Of a DNA stretch of 64,000 nucleotides, positions 25,607 through 36,500 are shown piece by piece. Positions within the stretch are counted from its first letter, which is position 1; the number at the start of each line of letters is the position of its first letter. The notes under the pieces were generated by a model. It searched no databases and was not told the origin of the DNA. It saw only the letters and a list, made by a program, of their open reading frames with translations. The stretch is from Lithospermum erythrorhizon (taxonomy: Eukaryota; Streptophyta; Magnoliopsida; Boraginales; Boraginaceae): contig JADFUC010001333.1 in the NCBI GenBank assembly GCA_019722365.1, forward strand, positions 806,001-870,000. Direction: 5' to 3'. The position numbers were made by a program, and so were the translations under genes.

Positions 25607-25782
25607 ATGAGACCCCGAAAAAATATATTTTAGGTCAATTTGTTGATATGGTGATTTTCTTGGAAAACTTTCTAGCCGTAGGATTGCTGAATTTATTAAA
25701 TCTAGAGGCTATAAATAGAAGGATGAGATATATTATTGAGCATATAACAATTGGGATTAACCCATGTATGTGGAGATCGTTA

Positions 25783-25790
25783 GAATATTC
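25783..25790. promoter_or_regulatory. P1BS site 2 upstream of copy B
   Basis: Second perfect GAATATTC, about 300 bp upstream of the start codon. Confidence 0.55.
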
Positions 25791-25870
25791 TCTGGGAATT
25801 TTATTATCAGTATCGGATGAGTAGGAGTCGCATTTGTTTTCCAGAAATGAGTGGGAGTTGTTATCCTGCA

Positions 25871-25878
25871 GAATATTC
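25871..25878. promoter_or_regulatory. P1BS site 3 upstream of copy B
   Basis: Third perfect GAATATTC, about 390 bp upstream of the start codon. Three identical sites within 280 bp are more than expected by chance even in AT-rich DNA. Confidence 0.55.
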
Positions 25879-26000
25879 GGTATATTATGTGCTAACAATT
25901 AACAACAATGTGGCGCCATTTCATGTGGATTTAGAAACGCTAATTAGTCGCATAATAAATTATTTTTGGGACACAATTTTGACACAGTATAAGAGATTAA

Positions 26001-27374
26001 GGAGGTGTTTGTTAAACTCAATCACTTAAACCATTCAAGCATTTAATTTATTAAGTTTTTTTGTTAATGAATTATTTTAAGTACTAATAAATTGCTCTAT
26101 CAAAATCCTTTAATAAAATTTTGTTAAAATTTTCAACTTATTTTTACCTCTCAAAAAATCGAAGTTATAACGCTTAAATTTACATATTCTCTCCCATAAT
26201 TTTCTTCAAATTTATTTATCCTCTCATAATTATTATTATTATTATTATTGTTATTCAGATATTTTTAATAATCATAATAATAATAATAATAATGATGATA
26301 AAAATAAAAATAAGAACAATAAAAATAATGATGATACAATAATAAAAAAATAAAATAATGATAAAAATAAAAACAAAAACAAAAAATAAACATGAAAAAT
26401 AATAATAAAAATGACAATAAAAATAATAATAAAATAATAAATAAATATAATAAATAATAAATATAATAAAATAAAAATAATAATAATAATAAATAATATT
26501 AATAAATAATAAAAACAAAATTAATAAGAATAAAAAAGAATAATAATAATAATAATAATTCATTAATAACAAAATAATAACAAAAATAATAATAGTAATA
26601 ATAGGAATAAAAAAAAATAATAATAATAATAGAATAAAAAATAATAACTTAAAATAAAAAATAATAAAAATAATAATAATAAAAAAATAAAATAATAATA
26701 ACAAAAATAACAAAAACAATAAGTAATAATAATAAATATTAATCTAATAATAATAATAATAATAATATTAGTAATAATAATAATTATAAAAAATAAAAAT
26801 AAAAATGATACTAGAAATAATAATAAGAATAAAAATAAAATAGTAATAAGAATAAAAATAAAAATAATAATAATAATAAAATAAAAATAACAGAAAATAA
26901 AAAATAATAAAAATAATAATAATAGTAATAATAAAATAATAATAAAATAATTATAATAAAGATAATAATAGTAATAATTATTATTATTATAGTAATAATA
27001 ATTATTATTATTATAGTAATATTAATAATAATAATTATTATTATTATAGTAATAATAATAATTATTATTATTACTATAATAATAATATTATTATTAATGA
27101 TATTAATAACTATAATAATTAATAATATATTTTGGTAATCATATTTATTCTATTCATATTAAAATATTTATTATTTATATTTATCAGAAGATTATTTATT
27201 TAATATACGACGATATATATAAAATGTAGAAATGTAGCAGGGCAAAGCTGTCACTACTCACTCAATTTAAGTCTTTTTATTTGAACTGATATCAAACACA
27301 ATATTCGTATTCGCTTATAATTCAAGCCAGCCATTCAAGCCATATTTCGCTGGCCAAATTTAACAAATAGGTCC
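26001..27374. mobile_element. Tourist/Harbinger-like element enlarged by an AAT tract
   Basis: The left end reads GGAGGTGTTTGTTAAA and the reverse-complemented right end reads GGACCTATTTGTTAAA. Both ends are flanked by TAA (25998-26000 and 27375-27377), the usual 3-bp duplication of PIF/Harbinger MITEs. ATTCAAGC occurs just inside both ends. Most of the interior is simple AAT-type repeat, so the element is far longer than a normal Tourist MITE. Confidence 0.65.
26230..27120. repeat. AAT/ATT low-complexity tract of about 900 bp
   Basis: Almost pure A/T with irregular AAT, AAAT and AAC units. From about 26960 the units switch to ATT and alternate with AAT, so the segment can fold on itself. 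The 154-codon minus-strand frame inside it is only the repeat read in one frame. Confidence 0.9.
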
Positions 27375-27377
27375 TAA

Positions 27378-28489
27378 ATTATTATTATTATTGAACATCG
27401 ATGAGGAAAAATTATCTTATATCAGAGTAAGTGATTTTATTTTTATTGAGGTACATCGATTATAAGGAGCTAAATGTTAGATTTAAGATCCCTAAATCCC
27501 TTCCCGGAGTTTCAAGAATCAATAAAAACGATGTAAATTTAAGCCATGAAAAACAAACGCACACAAAAAATTTTATATTGTGTCTCTCTCAACGGAAAGG
27601 TACGTCCTGCTGTCAGCCGCAATCCACTAATAAACCGTAAGACGTTACAAGCCCTACCACTAGCTAGAGTATTCCATGCTGAAAGATTTTCTTATACACC
27701 GAAAATCTCAACTGGCAAAAACCTATCGCTAACAAAAAGATAAACTCTTCTAAGTTTTCTAACAAAATCCATGTTTCTTCAATAATATTAAAGACCTAAT
27801 ATTATTCTGGTGATTTAATTTTCTTATTCTATATGGCTTTACGCCAGATTTAATAAACTCCATTTAAATCATCCTATATTTATAAAGTTAACAAAACCTT
27901 AGAAGACTATGTCTTTCTCAATTCAAAGTCTTCAAACCGCCTAAAAATAAAACCTACTGCTAGTTAGACATATCCTGGGACTTAACTTAAAATAATTGTG
28001 TTCAAAACCGCCTCAAATTGTACCTTCAATTCCAACACTAAATCGAGATGATAATTTCTGTAGTCGTCGTGAATAATGGTGTTGAAAATATTTTCTAATA
28101 TTTGAGGACTATTTGGTCATTTATTTTATCAAAACTAATGCTAATAATTGTATTCAAATATGTATTGTGTAATTAAGAACTTATATGTAAATTTTAGCGC
28201 ATACAAAATGTCTAGTACGTGATCACATTGAACTCCTCGGTACGTTTCGTTATATATGCTAGTTTAATTTTCAATTATTAAATTAATAATTTTTTTTAAT
28301 ATAGTTGATTCACCTTATTTTGATTTGAATCAAAATAATCATGGTAATATTAAATTTTATTAAAAATATCATATTCTCTTATGTTTTTTTACCAAATAAA
28401 TATACAATTTTTTGAATACCGAGTTGGCAATGTGTATTTATTGGAATTAAAATGAAGTAGTGTTAGAGCTTTAAGAGAGATAATGATGA
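27378..28489. other. unassigned intergenic sequence
   Basis: Moderately AT-rich with no convincing frame. Stretches such as those near 27570-27720 have a coding-like base mix and may be eroded transposon, but no domain is recognisable. Confidence 0.4.
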
Positions 28490-28685
28490 CAAGGCAATAG
28501 TTAATGGAAATAGCTATCTTAATTAATAATTAACGTGTAATGTTTCAATGCTGATTCATCTTGCTTGTTAAGTTGTTTTCATTGGATTTGTAGTTTTGTA
28601 CAGTCGTGCTTTACTATAGTTGATTGAGGTCACACCTCACCAATTTTCACCCTTTTCAGCCAATTTGACATTGCAATCTTTATTC
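28490..28685 (+). repeat. dispersed repeat, inverted copy at 44.47-44.80 kb
   Basis: The reverse complement of this block matches 44470-44805. Shared pieces include GTACAGTCGTGCTTTACTAT, TTAAGTTGTTTTCATTGGA and ATTAACGTGTAATGTTT, in inverted order and strand. The copy at 44 kb carries an extra insertion. The family is not identified. Confidence 0.75.
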
Positions 28686-28740
28686 ATCTAGACTTGGCTT
28701 CAATTTACTAGGTATATGAAGTATAATACGAGTATTTATA

Positions 28741-28856
28741 ACATAATATTTCAGGTGATATTTAATAGATGCTCCAGTTTATCCGTTGTCGTATTTCTAA
28801 GCATAATCTTTTATTGTCTCTCATTATTATGTTTCGCAAGCAAATTCTTTTATATT
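28741..28856 (+). repeat. second copy of an FVE intron segment
   Basis: About 115 bp match FVE intron positions 1166-1280 at roughly 90% identity and in the same orientation. The match starts at ACATAATATTTCAGGTGATA and fades after TTCTTTTATAT. No FVE exon sequence is included. It directly follows the dispersed repeat at 28490-28685. Confidence 0.85.
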
Positions 28857-28889
28857 AATTTTTGTTATAGAATTCAACAAAGTCAATAG

Positions 28890-29110
28890 TAGTGTTGAAA
28901 TATGCGTTGAAATATGGGGAAGGGAATAGTATTTTGTCGGGAGAATTTACACTATAAAATACCTCCCATCCCTACAAATAAATGTATACCAGAACAAAAA
29001 ATAAATAGCATATGTTCTCTTCTTCTCTTCCGTCTATTTCATCTAGTAGTGTCGTATTAATTCTGAGCTATTAAATATTCGGTTTTATAATAATTTATCA
29101 GCACGATCGT
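28890..29110 (+). mobile_element. possible LTR remnant of a copia-type element
   Basis: A CACTATAAAATACC stretch followed about 130 bp later by TTATCAGCACGA resembles the promoter and 3' border of a family of plant copia LTRs. No paired LTR or coding region of the same element is visible, so this is weak. Confidence 0.3.
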
Positions 29111-29165
29111 CTCCATCGGAAGTACTCACTATTAGGTATATCCGCATCCTTATCACTTTTGAAAA

Positions 29166-29307
29166 TATTATTATATGATTTACCCATATTATAGATAGTT
29201 GATAATATGTCAAGTATTTTATAATCAGAGTGAATGTTATTATTATATGATTTGCCCCTATTATATATAACTGACAAAATGTCAAGTATTCTATAATCAT
29301 AATGGAT
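29166..29307. repeat. tandem duplication of a 70-72 bp unit
   Basis: Two units, 29166-29237 and 29238-29307, both begin TATTATTATATGATTT and contain TGTCAAGTATT. They are about 85% alike. No function is apparent. Confidence 0.8.
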
Positions 29308-29688
29308 ATTATTATTTTGTGTGAAGAATTAAATTTACATATTGTGTTTATTTACTTACTAACTTTGTGGAGGTTTAAATCCATATCTATCTTGAAAAAT
29401 AATTTCGAATAGTAATACTAACCATTATACTTTGAGTATATTTAAAATCAATATTTACTCATATTTTCTACTCTTAGTATGAAGAGTAATCTCATAGAAG
29501 GAGGTATTTATTTATACCTTGGATTATTTCTTTGTACTCCAAAATCTTGTAACCCGTCAGGGTATTTTAATCGTCATAAATACATCATCGCTTATTATTA
29601 AAAAAATACTTTTTAAATTGTGATATTTGTTATTCACAATTAATAGCATCAAAATGTTCAAAAGCTTATATCAGAATAAGTAAGTGAC

Positions 29689-31910
29689 ATGTCTAACGAT
29701 TATGTTAATTTAGATGATGATAATCGTATGGATGAACCCGTTACTAACTCTCAATCTAGTGCTACGGATAATACTAATAATGAAAGGAAAATTTCATCGA
29801 CGGAAATATTTTGATTGAAACTATATATATATATATATATTTAAATTGTAAAAAACTCTATCATGAAAAAACGTATGGGTAAAGGAGAAACCGATCATCT
29901 TTCTAGACACTATTCGGTCATAAGAGCACTAAAGATAGCGCTGGGAGGATGGTACACATGAAACAATCGATACCCAAACCAAAGAAGAACTTTTTTTATA
30001 GTATTTTGACTTATGTGATTAAACTATGAAATTTGTAATCAGAATTTTTGCCTTTTAATCATCAGTGGATGGATGGTGTTTCACTAAATGGATTCAAAAT
30101 GTCGTTAATCCTCGAAAGCGCCATAATGTATCCCTGCACTACTTTACGAACCTTATGCTTTTAAATATTTTTAAAATGAAAGAGACTTAGGTAAAAATCT
30201 TATGAATTTGCCTATAAAATGTGTTCGATTTGTTTATTATCATGTCTTTTAGATTTTGATATAATGTGTGTAACATGCCATTGGATTGATCAAGATCAAT
30301 CTTTACAAAGGAGAATTATATATTTTAGATCGACGCTAAACATAACAATATTCAAATGTTCAAGCGTATACTGTATTGCGCTAAATGACATAAATGTTTG
30401 AATAAGATTACTTTAATTTCGTTTTGATAACGTTAACCGCTTAATACCGCTTCAATTGAAAATTAAAGACGCCAATTAAAACCCGTATTTATTGAACTTT
30501 TCTCATGTTAGATGTTTGGTGTCACGCCCTTCAATTAGTTGCTAAAGATGGAATAAAGTCAGTTTGGGATGAGTTTATTTTACCAATTGTAAGACCGTTA
30601 ATTTTGTCGTTAACGGCGGTGTTAAGACATGAATATAAAATTAGTATTGGCTTCCGTAAGAAGTTCAAGAAATTAATTTTGGATTGTGAAACTAGATAGA
30701 ACTCGACTTTACGATCTACTAGTTCGCGCATATATATTAAAAAAAACCCACTCCACGGACCCCTTACAACGGTAATCAAACTCGTAACTCCTGCTCACCT
30801 AAGACCTCCTAACCACTAGGTCAAGTTTGATGTTTTCTAGTTCGTATATATGCATAAGGAAGAAATCACCATTTTTTATGAGAAGTTTGTTCAAGCATAG
30901 TATTATGTTCCACCTACATAAGGTAATTGGAAATATCATATTTAATTACTTAAGTTTCTGTGAGCCATTTAAAGATTATATTAAAATTTTTTTAACTCAA
31001 TATCAACCAACATTCATCTTGCTTTTAGAATGTGTCGTTAATCTTTCCATTCATATGACTAAAAATAACGATGGTTATGTCATAGAGATATGATTCTAAT
31101 ATGGAAGATAAATTTTTAAATATTTTTCATCCTTATACCACATGCATACGCAATCGTATAATCTTAGGATCCTAATCCTAAATTAAGATTGTTTAATTTC
31201 TATGTAAATCAGACATGCCTTAGCGAATCTTTTAATCCCGAACTAATAAATTTTGATGTTAAAAAATGGAAAGATGGAATTGAAACTTATATGTATAACA
31301 TGTATATCAAATACCAATCAATGTATGGACAAGGTAAGGTCGTACCCTCAAATAGTATACAAAGTTTTAATGTGTCCCACGCGGGAGTTAAAGTACGAAG
31401 TCAACATTATCACCTTAGAAATGCTTTACAAGCTTTAGGTGAAACTAATCCAGTCGCTCCCCAAGACACTAATGATTTAACTCAATATTTAACTACTAAA
31501 TTTGAATTGAGTCAATATAACGATAAAAATCCTTTTGATATATTAAAATGGTGGGCGAGTAAAGAAGCCTTGTTTCCGGTATTGTCTAAGATGGAAAAAG
31601 AAATACTTTCTATACCTATGCCCACAATAGTAGTGAATCCGCATTTAGCATGGCGGCTACAATACACACAGCGCTCAAGACTCATGCTCGACAATCGGGT
31701 GATGCTACAAGATCAAAAGATCGACGGGCGGCCGAGCATAGGATGCAAGATAAAGACTCAATCACGGAAACTTAAAAGGAAAAAGATATGTTTGACTCCA
31801 TCTTAGCGACATTGAGGAAGAACTTGAAGAAGACGGAGACAACAACACAATAGATTCATGGAAAACGAATTCGACAAAGAAGAGTCCGAAGATAAATTAG
31901 TTTTATGATG
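29689..31910 (+). pseudogene. decayed hAT-superfamily transposase gene
   Basis: Pieces of an hAT (RICESLEEPER-like) transposase occur in the right order with many stops and shifts. An acidic/polar N-terminus starts at 29689 (MSNDYVNLDDDNRMDEP). A BED zinc-finger remnant near 29880 includes GETDHLSRHY. A central part at 30505-30699 holds CHALQLVAKDGIKSVWDEF, like the family's conserved CHxLNLxVxDG motif. The C-terminal dimerisation domain lies in the open frame 31189-31806 (FDILKWWASKEALFPVLSKM and IPMPTIVV). A SINE interrupts it at 30.74 kb. It cannot make a functional transposase. Confidence 0.85.
30737..30836 (-). mobile_element. tRNA-type SINE inserted in the hAT gene
   Basis: On the minus strand an A-box-like CCTAGTGGTTAGGAGG and a B-box-like GAGTTTGATTACC are followed by a T-run. 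CTAGTTCG occurs at both sides (30719-30726 and 30837-30844), with AT-rich sequence beyond, which fits a worn target duplication. It splits the hAT reading frame. Confidence 0.6.
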
Positions 31911-32019
31911 ATTAGATTTTGCATAATTTGTAACATTTGTATAATTTTTATATAAGGAAACTCATTTGTCTAAACCTGTGAACGCACTTAAAATAATAAA
32001 TGTTGGATTTAATCCACGT

Positions 32020-32312
32020 ACGCGCAATAAACACGGTACCATATCGATGGACCGTACCACCTTTTATCCCCGAAACCTCCAGGAATTTTTTGTTTTTTTG
32101 AAAACTATTCGCTAAACGTGGTACCGCTTGACATGTAACGTATCACGCTTATTCCCAAAACATCCGTAGATTTTTGTTTTTTTCAATCGTTGTTAAATAC
32201 GGTACCGCTCTGCTGTCATACCTAAGTACTCACGCTTATCACAAAAAAGCTGCAAGTGTTTTTATTGTGATAAAACACGGTACCGCAAATGAAATCTATC
32301 ACGCTTGTAACG
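32020..32312. repeat. four imperfect 78-85 bp repeats centred on GGTACC
   Basis: ACGGTACC- or GTGGTACCGC-type cores occur at about 32035, 32120, 32201 and 32279. Three of them are followed 25-40 bp later by CACGCTTAT or CACGCTTGT. They lie just downstream of the hAT transposase remnant, where active hAT elements carry subterminal repeats for transposase binding. Confidence 0.65.
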
Positions 32313-33590
32313 AAAAATAAAATATTAGGTTTTAACCCTTCAATTGAAAACACCACTCAAAATTATCTTTAATTACTCAATCAAAACCACTTTCTCTCAA
32401 CCCAATCTTCAATTCCTCTATAAATCATCTTTTAAATACTCTTTCACATTATATTAGTTTTAATTGGGTAAAATGGCACCAAAAAGAGCTTCCAAAACAA
32501 GCAAAAGCTTGTTACATGCGAGAAAGAGGGCATCTAAAATACGAGCCTCACCACAAGAGGAAAGAGGAAGCAGCAAGTAAATCTGTTTTAAGTAAGTCAA
32601 GCAGGTGAGGCGAGGTACGAAAAACATCTAAGCGGCACAGACCTTCAAGGAGAAACTAAGGCTAACGTAAATCTTTTTATTCCAATTTTAGACGAGGCCA
32701 AACTTAGCACATTTACTACTTTTACTAGTAATTGCATCCCGCCATCAAGCTTACCAATTTTGGCTAATCCGCTCGATTACGTTATAATGATACCGGAAGC
32801 GGTTATTTTCGTTACAATATCGATGGAGTCAGAGGTACTTTAACGGATACCGATTTAATAGATGCATTTGCATGAGCGATGTGGAGTCGGATGATTACCC
32901 TGGATGTGGACGCGACTAACCGACCTATAACATTAAGATTGCGTATAAGAGCTTAACAACAATCGTAGAGTAAGAAAAGCAGCGGATTGTTTATAAGAAT
33001 AATTTGAACGGTATACAAAAGCTTGTTGGAAAGCAAAATTCAATATTCTCCAAATCTTCTGCTCAATCAAGCACGAAATTGGCCATTGCATTCGCTCGTT
33101 ATATGGTCTATCTTGAATTTGAAAATGGTTAATATGCCACGCTTGATACTTAAACATATGTTTCATCAAAAGCATAAGCCTATCCTTCAATATGGCATGC
33201 ATTCTCTCTCATTTGTTAGTTAATATCAAAGGGGTTCTACTGAATACGTAGGAAATCTTGAATTCAAGGACCTGTATCAGTGAAAGAATCATCGACAACA
33301 AAGAAGTCTTTATGCTGATGGGTATCATGTCTAAACGGGAGGTGTTTGAACACCAATGGATGTTCAAGATGAGGCGCTGAGGTTCACTACCGCTTCCACC
33401 CCCAAGGGATGGCACCTCATACTTCTTAACCACCATTCATGTGCACCGACCGAGCCCGGAGAAGTTAGGTTCTCGTTTCTCCGAATCCATCCGATAGAAT
33501 TATGCCAATACTGGAATCCATTAACACCAACATGTTAAAGTTGCTATCGAGAACGAGAGCATGGGAGCCGAGCATGGGGCAGCCTAATGG
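32313..33590. other. transposon-like coding remnant of unknown family
   Basis: An ATG at 32473 opens a 35-codon basic peptide (MAPKRASKTSKSLLHARKRA) preceded by a T/A-rich leader. Frame pieces on the plus strand, for example near 32620-32860 and 33000-33110, suggest an eroded gag-like or host-derived gene with many stops. I do not recognise a domain. Confidence 0.35.
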
Positions 33591-36500
33591 TGTGTAATAA
33601 CCCATTCAGATGTGCATTATTATAATATTATTTAAGTCAAGCAGCCATGCTCGAAGTCATAATATAAAACCGAGACGAAAACTAAACCGAAAACTGAATT
33701 CCAGACTCAGACAACTCCAGAAATATCTTGCACTAACTCCCATGTTACCATTTCATCATTATCCATTCACCAACTCATCTCCTTTCTTCCCCAAGAAGGC
33801 CGAACCCTCCCCCTATTTTCCCTTGATTTTTTTTCTTCCATTTTCTTCCTCATCTTGAAAGCTTTGGCCCTAAAATTTCTTGGAGAGTTTTCCCAAAATA
33901 TCTCACGCTTTTAAGCGGCACGAAAGTCGAACCTTTTTGGAGTATTTTATGAATCTTTGGAGGATGTTGACTTTTTTGGTTACTTGAGTTGACTCTGAGT
34001 TTTGATATATTGATAATGATATGGGAATCCTATCAAGCTTAAATTATGGTATAATAGTGATAACAATCGATTTATGGGGTCAAAATACGCCGAGAATTAT
34101 AGTTGGCTTTCATGACTTTTGTTGACTTTTTTCAAAATGGTTTTGGCTGAGGGTATAAGTGTACTCTTGAACTTTATTATAGTTGTTTCGGGAAAGTAGT
34201 CATGATGGCATGCGATGAGAATATTAGGATAAAATGAGTTTTGTGTTTCAAGAGTTAAACGGGTCAGATTAAAGATGGTTAAATGGGATGATTAGTTGTT
34301 AATATCGAACTTTATGGCTTTGAAACTAGTAATTGAACTCCAAATCATTAAAAATGCAAAGCTATGAATTTAAGTTTTGGAATAAGGTTATAATGGAACT
34401 TCGTTGGGTTATTTTGGGAGTATAAATATGAGATTAAATATATAAGTAGAATGTTATATTACTAGTTGTATATTATAAGTAGTAATTATAATTTTGAATG
34501 CTTGTTTAGGCGTTGATCGTGGGAAAGGTCCGCTGTCGCTGACGCGCTGGAGTTTTTATATAACAATGAGGCTAGCATTTATCTCACGGGTGTCGACAAC
34601 CACTCTGACTACGGATACGTGTATGGCGCGTTTCGAGGTGACAGCCCATTAGGAAGAAAGGCCGTATATGAGTCAATGGGTGTTTTGTCAGTTCTATTGT
34701 CTCGGTATTCGCCTATACCTCTGCATAAGCGGTGTTTTTGCTTCGCACTGCTGTATTTATCTCAGATAGCTTTGGTCGACCGGCATAAGCTCGCGCTGGC
34801 GCCGATTATACGGCATTAGTTGCGTAAACTGACTTATATTGGAAGTTATCGAGTCGCTGAAGTCATAGTCATTGAAGTCGATGGGAAATAAGAGTCGATA
34901 AAATTATCGAAACATTGTGCTTGCCGAGTTGGTTAGTCATGAAGCTGCGATGTCGTCATTGTCACCGATGTATATATTTATGATCAAGGCGGTTATTGCG
35001 CCTTTCTTTGAAGGCACGTATGTTATTGCTGATTGTCATCATCTTCGAACGTCAAGCAATGTATCTAATTTATGAACATACATCAATGATAATGAAATTG
35101 CTAATGACTTCGTGACAGATCTTAAGTTGAATAATATTATGTACTACTTATCTATCAGCAATATCATCTACTTTGGTACACTATTGAATGATTGGAGGTT
35201 AATTTTATCTTCGAGATATATATTCACTGTTCTCTGCAAATTTTACACTCTATTCAAGCATGGCTGACTACGAAGTCCTACACCTGTTTTAATGATTTAA
35301 TTTTTAAACATTGATTTACTATCTAACATACGCCAAGGCTTTATTTAATTCAGGTATGTTAGAAAGGTGTCATCGGACGCAAAGTTGACATCGATATCAA
35401 ACAAGCACAATATCAAGGTATCAAGACAATTAAGAAATGTCATGAGCTTCAAGGTGATTTTGGTAATGCCAAAATATGAGTACGCGATGTATAAGAATCA
35501 ACCATACAAAGCTTCTCAAAGTGGAAGAATGATCACGGAAGAAAATCGTCTCCACCCACCGTGGTCATGAAAGGACCAAGTTAAGAAGCTCATTTAAGAA
35601 TCAAGATCGGAAGAGACGAAATGTTTTGACGCGAAGCCAAATATTAGTAAAGTTATGGCTTGAATCTTACTTTACTTTCTTTCCTTTGATCTTGATTGAA
35701 GTTCTTATTTGGGGAGGATATTTTTCAAATCATTTTTGACTAAAAAGATCTTAACCGCTTTCAATATTTTTAAGAATGTTTGTCAAAAGAAAATATTTTG
35801 TAAATCTTAATGTGTATAAACTGACTTGAATTCATTTTGCCGTTGGTTCGAAAAGAGCTTTCCAACGCTTTTTGAATCGTCTAAATCGGAGCTATAACGA
35901 AGCGGGAAATGCGATTTTAAGTTTCGCAAAAACTGCTTCATCGGGGGACTCACCGGTACCTGTGTCTGGCAGGCCCCGGCGATCCTGCCGCTTTTTTGGT
36001 CGCTTTTTCTCTGCTTAGACCCCATCGAGACCTAGGCTCTCGATGAGGTCTCGATGGGTGTCAAAACTAGCCGTTTTTGTCCTGCTTTAACTCCATTTTC
36101 TCACCCTTAAATACCAAATCTTCCAAACTCTTTCCCAACTTTTCCCAAACAATTTAAATATTTTTATACCTTACTATCTTTAAAACACCAAATTCTCAAA
36201 CACATGAGCTGAATTGTGATTTATGAAAGAGAGCGGTTTGGTTTAGCAACTTTAAATGGTGAAATGGAAACTAAAGAGCATCTGTTGTGTTTGATGAAAT
36301 GTTTAAACGGGAGTTCAAGAGTTTAAAAGTCTTATTATCTACTAACAAGGAGTTGAACAAGTTTCAATGTGGCTTATCACGTAATGTAAGGAGTTATAAA
36401 TTGTGCCAAATTGTAATCCTATCAGTAGCTCATTGAGGAGCATTTAGATCGATAAAAACAATAATTCTATTTATAAAAAGAGATGTCCTGTATTGGGTTA

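Noticed and set aside
26255..26719. 154-codon minus-strand open frame
   Set aside because: It is the AAT-type repeat read in one frame (almost only F, L, I and Y). There is no gene.
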